Counted from the stretch's first letter, positions 9,229-18,441 are shown. The stretch: DNA of 64,000 nucleotides from Gammaproteobacteria bacterium (GCA_029245395.1 JAQWPL010000029.1:434001-498000); one strand, 5' to 3'. The notes: generated by a model from the sequence alone, not told the origin. Translations and numbers: made by a program.

Positions 9229-10052
9229 TCTTCCGGCACCAGTCTTGACTGACCTTCTCTTGTAGGATCCAGCGTTCCTTCTTCTTTATTCAGGAAATAC
9301 CATTCATCACCCAAATTGATGTGACGGTTGTTTTCCGCGCAAACGTATTCCACCCAGAGCACATCTTCAGAAAAAGATTCGTGGCTGTAGCGTCTTTGCA
9401 CAGTCCAGGGGCCGGACAGGGCATCGTCAATCGTGGTAATTGTATTTTCAAGTGTGCTCTCATCGATACGTCTGAATTCTTCAAGCACCACTGTTTCATT
9501 GTTGTCATGGAGTACAACGGCAGTAGAGTCAAAGGAGCGTGGACCCTTGATGGCACGGGTTTCTACTGAAAGCATGTCATAAACACCATCTTCGTTTTCA
9601 TCATGCCACTGACCAATAGAATAGCCATTGAATTCCGGCAGCATATAGTCAGGCCAGTCGCGTCCATCAGTAAAGATGCGACGTACTGCACTATCCCAGT
9701 CTGCGAGAATGTAAGAGGTTTGTTCAGTGATAACCATTTCAAAAGGGAAGGACATGGTCATAAGGCGCGGCATACCTGGAGGTAAACAGGCAGCTGGAGG
9801 GTCGCCCACCAATACGCCCTGGTCACGCAGTTCCTGGTACTCCTCGCGCCGAGCCTGGTATTCCGGACTAAGAGGCGGAGGGCCCACTTCTGCATAACCT
9901 TCAGGCTGCCAATTGAGGCTTCCTATGCGGGACCATTGGCCGCTCCAGTCAGGATATTGAATAGTCGGTGTTTCTGCGATCTCGGTATTTTGTTCGCAAG
10001 CGCTCAGCAATAGACTGATACCAGCAAGGCACAATATTCGTGTTGTAGTCAT
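9225..10052 (-). CDS. Lipoprotein of the DUF6152-associated 'GxSIGxWexDxL' family (paralogue A)
   Basis: A 275-residue predicted lipoprotein: the signal peptide ends in a lipobox (LLLSAC, lipidated Cys19) with Glu at +2. The mature part contains TDGRDWPDYMLPEFNGYSIGQWHDENEDGVYDML, written here in parts: TDGRDWPDY and NGYSIGQWHDE. A related core recurs in the products at 22168-22950 (TDGRD, GDSIGHWEDDTLVVVT), 25195-25956 (SHGRYEDEALIITT) and 20207-21658 (GETIGFWDGEVLITWT). The function is unknown to me. It is the last gene of the minus-strand run from 16.7 kb and follows a DUF6152 gene by 29 bp, a pairing seen three times in this window. It is probably an outer-membrane-anchored or periplasmic partner of the DUF6152 protein. 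Confidence 0.7.
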   Translation of the reverse strand: MTTTRILCLAGISLLLSACEQNTEIAETPTIQYPDWSGQWSRIGSLNWQPEGYAEVGPPPLSPEYQARREEYQELRDQGVLVGDPPAACLPPGMPRLMTMSFPFEMVITEQTSYILADWDSAVRRIFTDGRDWPDYMLPEFNGYSIGQWHDENEDGVYDMLSVETRAIKGPRSFDSTAVVLHDNNETVVLEEFRRIDESTLENTITTIDDALSGPWTVQRRYSHESFSEDVLWVEYVCAENNRHINLGDEWYFLNKEEGTLDPTREGQSRLVPED

Positions 10053-10081
10053 GATATTTCTCCTGGCTTATGGGCTTGTTT

Positions 10082-10465
10082 TTATCGGCCAGCTAAAGGG
10101 TCAAAGGGCGTGCCATCTGCATTCTTCACTTCTCGAAAGTTACCCCCCGGGGAGCCACTATGCAGGGGCCTAAAATTAACTCTGATTTCATCACCAGGTT
10201 TCAATGTGTCCGGACGCCAACCTCGGCGCAACATCAAGGAAGTATTGCTACCCTCCAGGCTCCAAATTACTTCTTCGCCGCTTTCATTTTCAACGGCAAG
10301 GATAATAAAGACGTGAGGATTGGTGAATTGCAATTCAACCACCTTGCCCTGTAGCTCAACAGGGTTTTCCATATCGTAAATGGCTGTGGAATGATGGGCG
10401 CTGGCGGCTTGCACAAATAAAATAGAAGCAGCTAAACATGAGAGTAGAGTTGTTGAAATTTTCAT
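10082..10465 (-). CDS. DUF6152-family exported protein (copy 1)
   Basis: A 127-residue protein with a signal peptide (MKISTTLLSCLAASILFVQAASA) and then HHSTAIYDMENPVELQGKV, the family start. Cleavage after ASA would leave His-His at the mature N-terminus. Further conserved points are TNPHVFI and WSLEG. The ATG at 10465 is chosen because AGGAA lies 5-6 bases upstream; an ATG at 10489 would add eight polar residues before the signal peptide. The function is unknown. It sits between the ankyrin gene and lipoprotein A on the minus strand with small gaps, so it is very likely in the same operon. Confidence 0.8.
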   Translation of the reverse strand: MKISTTLLSCLAASILFVQAASAHHSTAIYDMENPVELQGKVVELQFTNPHVFIILAVENESGEEVIWSLEGSNTSLMLRRGWRPDTLKPGDEIRVNFRPLHSGSPGGNFREVKNADGTPFDPLAGR

Positions 10466-10492
10466 GTCGTTCCTCGATTGTTGTATCAAGTT

Positions 10493-11968
10493 TCAGGGTG
10501 TCTTTAATGCCAGGCTCTCAATTAGTCTGGCCGTGTCTTCATTAATGACTGTCAGAGTGGCTTCCCGACCCATGCCGCGAATATTTCCCAAGGCAGTATC
10601 TAGAGGGGTGAAACCGTCATTATCCTTTATGGACAAATCAGCACCGTATTCTACCAGCAGAAGCACCATATCGTTCCAGCCACGAAAAGCGGCGCCATGA
10701 AGTGCTGTCTGACCAAAATGTTCTACTGCTTTAATATCGGCACCGGCTTCCAGGATCAGGCGGGTCGAGGCGAGGGCGTCTTCTTCAGTCACATATTTAC
10801 CGCGGGTGTCGATGCTGTACTGGCGCAGGCCCGCTGCCACCATCAGGGCAGTCATTCTTTCCAACTGTCGAATGTCGGTGCGTGCCCCATGCTCCAGCAA
10901 CAAGGCAACAGATTCAGTATCACCCGCCCGTGCCGCGCGCATCAGGGGAGTAGCGCCTGTGGTCAGAGTCAGGTCCAGGCCACGGTCATCCACCACATTA
11001 CGATGCGGCGGTAATAATTTTAATTGGGCATTCGGGTTGGCGCCTTTTTCAAGGAGCATTGAAATGAGCTGCGCAGGGAGTGTGTCATCAGTTGATTGTC
11101 GGTCAGGTCTGCCACCAGTAGGCAGGGTTTTATAATCAATTGCAGAATACAATGGAGTGCGTCCCCACCTGTCCCATTTGTTGATATCCGCATCTTGCTC
11201 AATCAGGAATTTTGCTACATCAAACCTGGCATTGAGGATTGCTATTAACAACGGGGTGATTTCATCCGGGTTTGGCATGTTTATATCGGCACCAGCTTCC
11301 ACCAGAGCTACAACGCATTCAAGACATCCTTCCCGAGCTGAAAACAGCATTGGTGTCAGGCCACCAGCCGGCAAATATTTTGAGCGGGGGAAAACAGTGG
11401 TCTGACGCTTCCAGTCATTTATGCGAGCCTGGGCATTGGGATCAGCACCAAAACCTGTTAACAGACTAATCATTTGCGGCCGACTACGGGCTGCTGCCCA
11501 CATGAGTGCGTTTTGTGCTTTCCAGGTTTCGCGTAACTCAGGGTCTGCGCCATGTTCAAGCAGTACTGTTGCTGCCTCAATATTTTCCGTGCGCGCCAGC
11601 ACCATCAGTGCAGTTTGCCCCTCAGGATTGCTTGCATCGGGGTCTGCACCAGCCGCCAGTAACATGTCAATTACGTCGGGATTGCCTGTTATTGCCGCCT
11701 CCCCTAAAGGTGAGGCGCCATAATTATTTGCAGTTTCTACATTTGAACCTGTTTCTATTAGTGCAGCTACTAATTCCGGCTGATCGTTGTAGACAGCCCA
11801 GTGCAAAGCAGTAGTTCCTGTGCTGTCCCTGATATTAATATTGTCATTGTTTAACAGGGTCAGCGCAGTCGATGCATCTCCTGTCTTTGCCGCATCCAAT
11901 AAAGTCTCTCCAAGCACCGGCAAGGAGTAACTTATAAACAGTAGAAAAAGTAGGTTGGAATGTTTCAT
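10493..11968 (-). CDS. Exported ankyrin-repeat protein
   Basis: A protein of about 491 residues with an N-terminal signal peptide (HSNLLFLLFISYSLPVLG) followed by some ten ankyrin repeats, for example GTTALHWAVYNDQPELVAALIETGSNV, read here as GTTALHWAV and LVAALIETG, then GASPLGEAA, GQTALMVLA, GATPLMRAARAG and GFTPLDTAL. Ankyrin repeats bind proteins, so this is probably a periplasmic scaffold. The ATG at 11968 is 11 bp downstream of the DUF1552 stop; a TTG at 11983 would overlap that stop. Exported ankyrin proteins beside DUF1592 and DUF1552 genes are an arrangement I believe recurs in marine gammaproteobacteria. Confidence 0.85.
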   Translation of the reverse strand: MKHSNLLFLLFISYSLPVLGETLLDAAKTGDASTALTLLNNDNINIRDSTGTTALHWAVYNDQPELVAALIETGSNVETANNYGASPLGEAAITGNPDVIDMLLAAGADPDASNPEGQTALMVLARTENIEAATVLLEHGADPELRETWKAQNALMWAAARSRPQMISLLTGFGADPNAQARINDWKRQTTVFPRSKYLPAGGLTPMLFSAREGCLECVVALVEAGADINMPNPDEITPLLIAILNARFDVAKFLIEQDADINKWDRWGRTPLYSAIDYKTLPTGGRPDRQSTDDTLPAQLISMLLEKGANPNAQLKLLPPHRNVVDDRGLDLTLTTGATPLMRAARAGDTESVALLLEHGARTDIRQLERMTALMVAAGLRQYSIDTRGKYVTEEDALASTRLILEAGADIKAVEHFGQTALHGAAFRGWNDMVLLLVEYGADLSIKDNDGFTPLDTALGNIRGMGREATLTVINEDTARLIESLALKTP

Positions 11969-11979
11969 TACACTATTTT

Positions 11980-13296
11980 TCAAACTTCGCTGATTTCACC
12001 TGTGCTGTCGCCCAGCGAATCGACTGGAACACCGGCACGTTGAAGTAATGTTAGAACCAGATTGGAGATAGGAGTACCGGTAGGGTAACGCACATGCTGA
12101 CCACCAGTGAGGGCGCCTGCACCGCCGCCCAGTACGGCTAGCGGCAGATCAATATGACTATGCGAATTACTGTTACTCATATTACTGCCATAAAGCATGA
12201 TGCTGTGATCTAGCATGCTGCCATCCCCGTCAGGCATGTTAGCGAGCTTGTCGAGAAACTTTGCATACACTTCGGTGTGCCAGGTTTGCACTTGGGCGAG
12301 GCGATCCAACTTTTGCGGATTTTCCTGGTGATGAGACAGCGGATGGAAGGCTTCGGCCACACCAATGTGGTTATAGGTTAAATCGCTGACTTCTGCGGCC
12401 ATCATAAAGGTATAGATATTGGTCATATTGGCTTCCAGTGCCAGACCAATCATGTCAAACATCAGGTTGATATGATCAGGGAAATTTCTCGGGATGCCAG
12501 CAGGCGCATCGGGCAACACCATGTGTGATAAATCCTGGTTCTCTATGTTCTGGACTCGACGCTCTACTTCACGAACACTATCAAGATAGGTGTCGATACG
12601 TTGCGCATCTCTGGCGCCCACTTCCTGTTTCAATGTGGCGGCCTCTTCAGTCACCACATCCAGCATGCTGGTAAATTGCCGCGAAAGGAGCATTCTTTCT
12701 TCTACTGTATCTCCCTGACCGAAAAGCCTTTGGAATAGTTTGCGCGGATTGAATTCCATGGGTAAGGGTTGAGTTGGCGTGCGCACAGAAATAGTGGTTG
12801 AGAAAGTACAGCCATAACCACTGTCGCAAGCCGCCGCGCCGCCGCTTTCTTCAGTGGCGACTTCTATAGAGGGCAGCGGTGTGTTTTGACCAATGGTCTG
12901 CGCTGCAATCTGGTCGGCGGTAATACCACCAAGCGGTTCATGACTGCGACGGGGGGTGACGCTGCTTAGCCAGGTGCCTGGTGTAATGGCATGCACAGGC
13001 CCGTTGGCGGTGACATTATCAAGGCCTGACACAATAGTGAGCTTGTCACGGTAAGGCTCAAGTGGTTTAAGGATTTGCTTAATGTCAAAATCCCTACCTG
13101 TGGCATCGGGCGACCACTTGCCTGCCACGGCGCCATGGGGCAGATAGATAAAACCAAGACGCGGAAAAGGATTGGCCGCAGTCTGTGCAAGTGCAGTGGC
13201 TGCCGGGATCATTGCATCCAGCAATGGGAGGGCAATACCAGTACCCATGCCTCGCAATACATGGCGGCGGGATAAATATTTTTTGGAAAGAAACAT
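11980..13296 (-). CDS. DUF1552 protein, predicted Tat substrate
   Basis: A 438-residue DUF1552 protein. The N-terminus SRRHVLRGMGTGIALPLLDAM is a twin-arginine signal, so it should be exported folded by the Tat system (tatABC at 46-47.6 kb). The body has the family pattern: RLGFIYLPHGAV, TIVSGLDN, a central STTISVRTPTQPLP stretch, and the C-terminal half with GVAEAFHPLSHHQ and SIMLYGSNMSNSNSHSHIDLP. The histidine-rich and GS-N segments resemble sulfatase- or phosphatase-like active sites (inference). AGGAGG lies 6 bases before the ATG. It follows the DUF1592 gene by about 48 bp. The biochemical role is unknown. Confidence 0.85.
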   Translation of the reverse strand: MFLSKKYLSRRHVLRGMGTGIALPLLDAMIPAATALAQTAANPFPRLGFIYLPHGAVAGKWSPDATGRDFDIKQILKPLEPYRDKLTIVSGLDNVTANGPVHAITPGTWLSSVTPRRSHEPLGGITADQIAAQTIGQNTPLPSIEVATEESGGAAACDSGYGCTFSTTISVRTPTQPLPMEFNPRKLFQRLFGQGDTVEERMLLSRQFTSMLDVVTEEAATLKQEVGARDAQRIDTYLDSVREVERRVQNIENQDLSHMVLPDAPAGIPRNFPDHINLMFDMIGLALEANMTNIYTFMMAAEVSDLTYNHIGVAEAFHPLSHHQENPQKLDRLAQVQTWHTEVYAKFLDKLANMPDGDGSMLDHSIMLYGSNMSNSNSHSHIDLPLAVLGGGAGALTGGQHVRYPTGTPISNLVLTLLQRAGVPVDSLGDSTGEISEV

Positions 13297-13344
13297 ACTT
13301 TCCTCCTAACCTCTTTTATTACCAAATCGGTAACTATTTATAAA

Positions 13345-15714
13345 CTATTCAGATGCCAGAACCTGTTCGATATCAACAACTGTCTGATACCGAAATGCAT
13401 CACTATTCACAATACCTTTTACTATAGAATAAAAGCGATAATCATTTTCCTGCGCTTGAGTCACTATATTGCGCACAGTGGGCATGTCAAAATAATCGAC
13501 ACGTCGACCCAATGCAAAAGTCATGAGTTTTTCCGTCAGTGTTTGTACCAACAGATCCGGCCGACTTGTCAGTGCCTGGCTCAACTGGGTGGGATTGTTT
13601 ACAGGGGTGCCATCCACCAGTTCACCGCTGGAATCAATTAGTTCACCTGCGTCGATGTCTTTTTCCCGCCAACGGCCTACTGCATCGAAATTTTCCAGGG
13701 CAAAGCCCAATGGATCCATGAGCCCGTGACAACCATTGCAGTTAGGATTGGCGCGGTGGGTTTCCAGCCGTTCACGTACGGTACGTGCCGGCATGCCTGC
13801 TTCATTTTCCGGAAAAGCTTCCACATCGGGGGGCGGGTTGGCCGGTGGTGTCCCTGTCAGGTAAGAAAGAATCCAGTCACCGCGCAACACCGGTGCTGTG
13901 CGATTGGGATAAGAGGTCACCATCAGTATTGCCGCTTTACCCAATAGTCCATGACGATTTGGGTTCTCCAGAGTCACTTCACGCAAGCGATCTCCCTGAA
14001 CATTGGGGATGTCATAGTGCAGGGCAAGGCGTTCATTGATGTAGGTCGTTGATGAGGTCAACAGTTCCAGCACATTGCGATTGCCCAGCAAGATATACCT
14101 TAGAAATAATTCAATTTCCTGCTGCGCCGCATTGCGCAATTCCCTGTCAACGTTGGGAAACAGTAGAGGGTCAGGATTGAACCCTTCCAGTTCCTGCAGT
14201 TCCAGCCACTGTTTTGCAAAATTGCTCACCAGTGCTTCAGCCTTGGGATCTGCCAACATGCGTTGTACCTGGGCATTCATGACATCGGGTTCTGCCAACC
14301 GGCCTTCTTCCGCCAGCGACAGCAATTCACCATCCGGCAGCCTGCTCCATAAAAAGAATGACAGGCGAGAGGCCAGCGCATAGTCATCCAGTGGGAAGGT
14401 CATCCCCGCAGGCAAATCAACTGGAGGCGGCTCCGCCCGGTAAAGAAATTTTGGGCTCACCAGGATTGGCAACAGACCAGTGCGAATACCAAGATCAAAA
14501 TCTCCCAGCTCACGTCCACGTCGGTAGAACGTCATGGCTAAATCCAGCTCACCAGAGAGTAAAGGCCGACGGAAGGCGCGACTGGCAATAGAATCCAGTA
14601 TCTGTCCAGCGCAGATGGACTCCTGATTGGTACTTAAGGGTTGGCAAATAAAGATTTTTTCCCGGTTTGGTGTGTTGCCAATGCCGGAAACCTCTATAGG
14701 GCCGGCTACTTCCAGACGCCGTGGCGACATAATGCGGCTGTCACCGCCCCCTGGAGTGAAAGGCTGAAAAATATCATCGGCTTCAACCAATGAGCGTGCC
14801 ATGAATGTGAGTGCCACTTTATGCTGACCGGCTGTGACCGGAATCATAATGCCTTGTAAAGCAGAATTGAGTTCAGCGATAGCCGTTGCCAGTTTCTGGT
14901 CAACTTCTCTCATGTCGGCATCACCACCCACATCATGGGACCAGACTTCTTCATCATCTATAAACAGCAGTACTTTGTGCCTGTATTCCAGGCCGGGGGC
15001 ATAGTCGCCTGTGACTAAGCCATCTACTTTGAATTCATACACGCCATCCAGTGGGAAATAATGATCGGCAACAATACCGCCACGAGTACCTAATGGCATG
15101 CGCGCGTTATGCCGAGACTGATTAACTTCACCTTCCGAGTAATAGGAGGTTACTTCGGCCTTTCCGGAAGGGTCGCCAACTGCCATGGCAGCCACTGTGC
15201 GGGCAGCGGAAACATATTGATCCACAAAAGAGGGGGTTTCACTGAGGACACTGGCGATGTTGTCGAAGCCATCGCTCATGTCATCCCTGGGCAGCAAATC
15301 AGCGGCATTTATCTCCAGATCAAACAGGTCTTTGATGACATTTTGATATTCCGTACGATTAAGCCTGCGCATATCCACATAGCCGGGAATGACATTAGCT
15401 TGACCATCCAGCTCGCCTTCAAGCCAGGTAACTAAACTGTTGTAGTCGTTCTCATCAGGTTTGTCTTGACCAGGGGGTGGCATCATCCGCCCGCGTAGTT
15501 TGCGTACTACCTTTTCAAAGACCTCGGGTTCCTGTCCTACTGAATCAGCATTGAATAGCTCTAAGGAAAGCTCACCCGCCCAGTCCTCAGAGTTGTGGCA
15601 GTCACTACAATATTGATCGAACATTGCCCAGTGATTATCACCGTCTGCTGCTAAAAGCGTCTGGCCGGAGGAGGCTATCATTAAGGTAAATGTGAGGGAG
15701 AGGAGTTTTTTCAT
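13345..15714 (-). CDS. DUF1592-type multidomain cytochrome-c-like protein (DUF1587/1592/1588/1585 set)
   Basis: A 789-residue exported protein. After a signal peptide (cut near residue 22) comes a c-type haem site CSDCH at residues 36-40, with a possible Met ligand in RGRMMPPPGQ (about 77-78). The DUF1587-like start is VDMRRLNRTEYQNVIKDLF. The middle has a beta-rich carbohydrate-binding-like part, then SRAFRRPL and LSFFLWSRLPDGEL (DUF1592 type). Near residue 655 a second CxxCH occurs (CNGCHGLMDPLGFALENFD), and the end is DUF1585-like (LMTFALGRRVDYFD). Such proteins are abundant in planctomycetes and some marine gammaproteobacteria, mostly uncharacterised. Its ATG overlaps the stop of the preceding MBL-like gene (ATGA), showing translational coupling. 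Confidence 0.88.
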   Translation of the reverse strand: MKKLLSLTFTLMIASSGQTLLAADGDNHWAMFDQYCSDCHNSEDWAGELSLELFNADSVGQEPEVFEKVVRKLRGRMMPPPGQDKPDENDYNSLVTWLEGELDGQANVIPGYVDMRRLNRTEYQNVIKDLFDLEINAADLLPRDDMSDGFDNIASVLSETPSFVDQYVSAARTVAAMAVGDPSGKAEVTSYYSEGEVNQSRHNARMPLGTRGGIVADHYFPLDGVYEFKVDGLVTGDYAPGLEYRHKVLLFIDDEEVWSHDVGGDADMREVDQKLATAIAELNSALQGIMIPVTAGQHKVALTFMARSLVEADDIFQPFTPGGGDSRIMSPRRLEVAGPIEVSGIGNTPNREKIFICQPLSTNQESICAGQILDSIASRAFRRPLLSGELDLAMTFYRRGRELGDFDLGIRTGLLPILVSPKFLYRAEPPPVDLPAGMTFPLDDYALASRLSFFLWSRLPDGELLSLAEEGRLAEPDVMNAQVQRMLADPKAEALVSNFAKQWLELQELEGFNPDPLLFPNVDRELRNAAQQEIELFLRYILLGNRNVLELLTSSTTYINERLALHYDIPNVQGDRLREVTLENPNRHGLLGKAAILMVTSYPNRTAPVLRGDWILSYLTGTPPANPPPDVEAFPENEAGMPARTVRERLETHRANPNCNGCHGLMDPLGFALENFDAVGRWREKDIDAGELIDSSGELVDGTPVNNPTQLSQALTSRPDLLVQTLTEKLMTFALGRRVDYFDMPTVRNIVTQAQENDYRFYSIVKGIVNSDAFRYQTVVDIEQVLASE

Positions 15715-16676
15715 ACGAAATAAACATCCCGGGTGTAGCGGATATGATCTACCAGACTTTTCCAGGCTTGCAGCAAAAATAAATCTGCGTTGCCACGCTC
15801 GGCTATATAAGCCTGAGCCGGATTGGTCGCCAGAAACTCTTCAAAACTTTTTGCTTCTGAATAGGCCGTCTCTACTTTGCTCATGATATCCGCGCACATA
15901 TCCCGCTGGGCTATAACGGCGCTAAGCTGTTGAGGCTCGCCATTCGCAGGAATTATCAGGGTTTGCGCGTCGGCAAGGCCAAGAATAGCTTCACTGGCAT
16001 CGAGCATCCCTCCAATCCAGCCACCGGTGTTGTAATCAATAACAGGCCAGGCATTCACAGCCAGAAGATCACTGACTACCAGGACATTGGCGCTGCGGAA
16101 ATGCACATAAATATCCCCGTCGGTATGAGCTCTGGGAAGCACGCCAAGTTCAACAGTCTCAATGCCGGTTTCAATGACATCATTTTCATAGAAGGTGCGG
16201 GTGGGCAAGGCATGTTCTGGTCTTGGTGTGTAGTGCCGGTTTTCCCAGTCAACAGTGAAGGTATTGCTCATCCACAGACGGGTATTTTCATGAGCAATGA
16301 TTTCTGTGAGCGTTGAACTGACGAGTTCGTTAAGGCTGCTATGTTCATGGCGCCAGTTGGTATTGATCAGGGTTTTGATAGTACCGGTAGCTGATAGGGC
16401 GCTTGCTTCACCAAGTAGCTGCTCACTATATTCAGGAGAACCGCCATCGGTAAGCAGCAGTCCCTCTGTTGTGTCCTGAGCAACCATATTAGTGCCAGCA
16501 CCTGTCAGCAGAAAAAGGTTTCCTGCCAAGGGGCGAATCTCGAGACTATTTAATTGTGATTGCTGGGCAAATCCGGCAAATGAGCCTGTTTCCAGCACTG
16601 CCCCCAGGGCAGTTAGCTGCAACAATTTGCGCCGATTCAGTGTCGACTGACTCCTGGGTCCTGATGACAATGCCAT
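15711..16676 (-). CDS. Exported metallo-beta-lactamase-fold protein with degenerate metal site
   Basis: A 321-residue protein with an N-terminal NRRKLLQLTALGAVLETG stretch, a possible Tat-type signal. The fold resembles SoxH-like MBL hydrolases (GNLFLLTGAGTNMVAQDTTEGLLLTDGG, read in parts: LFLLTGAGTN, LLLTDGG). The usual HxHxDH is NWRHEHSSLN here, with Arg for the first His and Glu for the usual acidic neighbour; a later His (PRAHTDGDIYVHF) and Asp (VVSDLL) remain. Catalysis as a normal two-metal hydrolase is therefore doubtful. It is the first gene of the six-gene minus-strand run and is coupled by a 4-bp overlap to the DUF1592 gene. Confidence 0.75.
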   Translation of the reverse strand: MALSSGPRSQSTLNRRKLLQLTALGAVLETGSFAGFAQQSQLNSLEIRPLAGNLFLLTGAGTNMVAQDTTEGLLLTDGGSPEYSEQLLGEASALSATGTIKTLINTNWRHEHSSLNELVSSTLTEIIAHENTRLWMSNTFTVDWENRHYTPRPEHALPTRTFYENDVIETGIETVELGVLPRAHTDGDIYVHFRSANVLVVSDLLAVNAWPVIDYNTGGWIGGMLDASEAILGLADAQTLIIPANGEPQQLSAVIAQRDMCADIMSKVETAYSEAKSFEEFLATNPAQAYIAERGNADLFLLQAWKSLVDHIRYTRDVYFV

Positions 16677-16761
16677 AGTAGGATTCAGATTTTCTGCGAT
16701 AGAGGGAAAACATCATAAATACTGGCAAGGCAATATGCCAGTAAACCGGGAAGGATTTTTA

Positions 16762-16770
16762 GGGGGGGGG
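16762..16770. repeat. Run of nine G residues
   Basis: A (G)9 tract follows TTTTTA in the gap between the MBL-like gene and the small exported-protein gene downstream on the minus strand. It is 3' of the stop (16781) of that gene and about 85 bp upstream of the MBL-like start. Such tracts slip easily. Confidence 0.9.
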
Positions 16771-16780
16771 ATTAAGGAAT

Positions 16781-17281
16781 CTAACCCGATGACAATTGCA
16801 GAACGAATTTCGCTGCCAGCTCGCATCCTTTCATTTCGATTTCAAAATCGTTATTGAAATAAGATCCTGCTTCATCGTAATTGTCATTAAGCCATTTGTT
16901 ATAAATGGAAAGCATGTCTTTCACGGTTTCCACAGCCACATCGGATAACCTGTCGATATCTGGCTCGATCCCGGTCTCCTGTTCTTCCGAATTCGATTCA
17001 ATCAGGATGCCATTCTGGATCAGATGCAGGGCCTGGTTTTCATACCCTTGTGACACGTCTGGAGATTCCGATGCGGTTAGTCCTGAAAGAGTCATATTCA
17101 GCGCAGTGCAGCGATTCATTACTTCGGACATCATATGCGCATCAGCATTGCCCATACTTCCCAGCAGAAGCTCAGCAACCGGTACCCAGGCGGGTTTTTG
17201 AGCAAATACGCCAATAGAACAGGTTGTTGCCAACATGAAAAGTGTAAATTTACGGAAAATGTTTGGAGTGAGGCTAATCAA
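16781..17281 (-). CDS. Exported protein of unknown function
   Basis: A 166-residue protein with a signal peptide (KFTLFMLATTCSIGVFA, cut before QKPAW). The rest is mainly helical and acidic, with two cysteines (MNRCTALN and MKGCELAAKF) that may form a disulfide. I do not recognise the family. The gene stands alone between the MBL-like gene and rdgC, with about 165 bp before the divergent rdgC. Confidence 0.6.
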   Translation of the reverse strand: MISLTPNIFRKFTLFMLATTCSIGVFAQKPAWVPVAELLLGSMGNADAHMMSEVMNRCTALNMTLSGLTASESPDVSQGYENQALHLIQNGILIESNSEEQETGIEPDIDRLSDVAVETVKDMLSIYNKWLNDNYDEAGSYFNNDFEIEMKGCELAAKFVLQLSSG

Positions 17282-17448
17282 ACTGACCGTCGCATTGTTT
17301 CGCTAGAGTGATTCTATTTAGAGCATGGTTCTAACAAAAATGTCAAAATTAATTCCTTGTTTTTAATTCAGCTATAGATACTGCATAATCAGCCTCCTTT
17401 TTAAATCTAATCATTAAGTTTAACTAATCTCCAAGGCTCGTATTTTTT

Positions 17449-18441
17449 ATGTGGTTCAAAAACCTCCGGCTGTATTGTCTCGTCCAACCCTTTGAAGTCT
17501 CCATTGAAGAATTTGAATCTCAACTGGCAGATAACTCTTTTGTTCCTTGTTCGAATTTCGAAAAGTCACGTATTGGCTGGGTAAGCCCCCTGGGTGATGC
17601 GGCGCCAGAATTAGAAAGTAACGAAGATGGAGGTGAAGAGGCCGGGCCAATGCTAACCCACGTAATAGGTGACTATATATTGGTGTGCGCGCAAAAGCAG
17701 GATCGCTTGTTGCCAGCATCTGTAGTGCGTGAAGCAACTGCGGAGAAAGTGGCTGAAATAGAACAGCGGCAGGCGCGAAAGGTCTATAGAAAGGAGAAGC
17801 GCGAAATCCAGGATGATATGTATGGCTCACTACTTTCTAGAGCCTTTACCCGCTCTACTCGCATCTATGCTTACATTTCCCGCCGTGACAATTTATTGGT
17901 GGTTGATTCTGCCAGCGCTCCTAAAGCCGAAGAATTTCTGAATCTGCTCAGGGATACCCTGGGCTCCTTTCCCGTTGCTCTACCTGATAGTAAAAATGCG
18001 CCGGGTGCTGTCATGACACGCTGGCTGAAGCAGGGCAAGGCCTCTGATGGTTTTGAGATCAATGATGACTGTGAATTATTCAATCCAACGGATGGAAGTA
18101 ATGTAGTTCGCTGTAAAGGTCAGGACCTGATGGGCGAAGAGATTCAATCGCATCTTGATGCAGGCAAACAGGCGAGGCATCTGGGAGTGGTCTGGAACAA
18201 CCAGGTCACCTGTAGCATCGTGGAAGATCTCAGTATCAAGCGTTTGCGCTTTGAAAATGTGAAAGAAGAATCTGACAGTTATGAAGAAGAAAGCGCTGCT
18301 CAAAAATTTGATCAGGAGTTCGCCCTGATGACGCTTGAATTAAGCGGGCTATTCAAATCCTTATTTAATGCTTTTGGCGGGCTGGAAGATCCGAAGAATA
18401 AAGTGCTGCCTGATAACAGGAACAAGGAAGATCAATTCTAA
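17449..18441 (+). CDS. rdgC: Recombination-associated protein RdgC
   Basis: RdgC is a ring-shaped DNA-binding protein of the nucleoid that limits RecA loading. The 330-residue protein carries the family N-terminus MWFKNLRLYCLVQPFEV, FVPCSNFEKSRIGWVSPLG, ARKVYRKEKREIQDD, DNLLVVDSASAPKAEEFLNLLR and C-terminal FDQEFALMTLELSGLF. It is slightly longer than the E. coli protein because of an acidic insert (SNEDGGEEAG) and tail. The start ATG at 17449 gives the standard MWFKNL beginning. Confidence 0.96.
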   Translation: MWFKNLRLYCLVQPFEVSIEEFESQLADNSFVPCSNFEKSRIGWVSPLGDAAPELESNEDGGEEAGPMLTHVIGDYILVCAQKQDRLLPASVVREATAEKVAEIEQRQARKVYRKEKREIQDDMYGSLLSRAFTRSTRIYAYISRRDNLLVVDSASAPKAEEFLNLLRDTLGSFPVALPDSKNAPGAVMTRWLKQGKASDGFEINDDCELFNPTDGSNVVRCKGQDLMGEEIQSHLDAGKQARHLGVVWNNQVTCSIVEDLSIKRLRFENVKEESDSYEEESAAQKFDQEFALMTLELSGLFKSLFNAFGGLEDPKNKVLPDNRNKEDQF

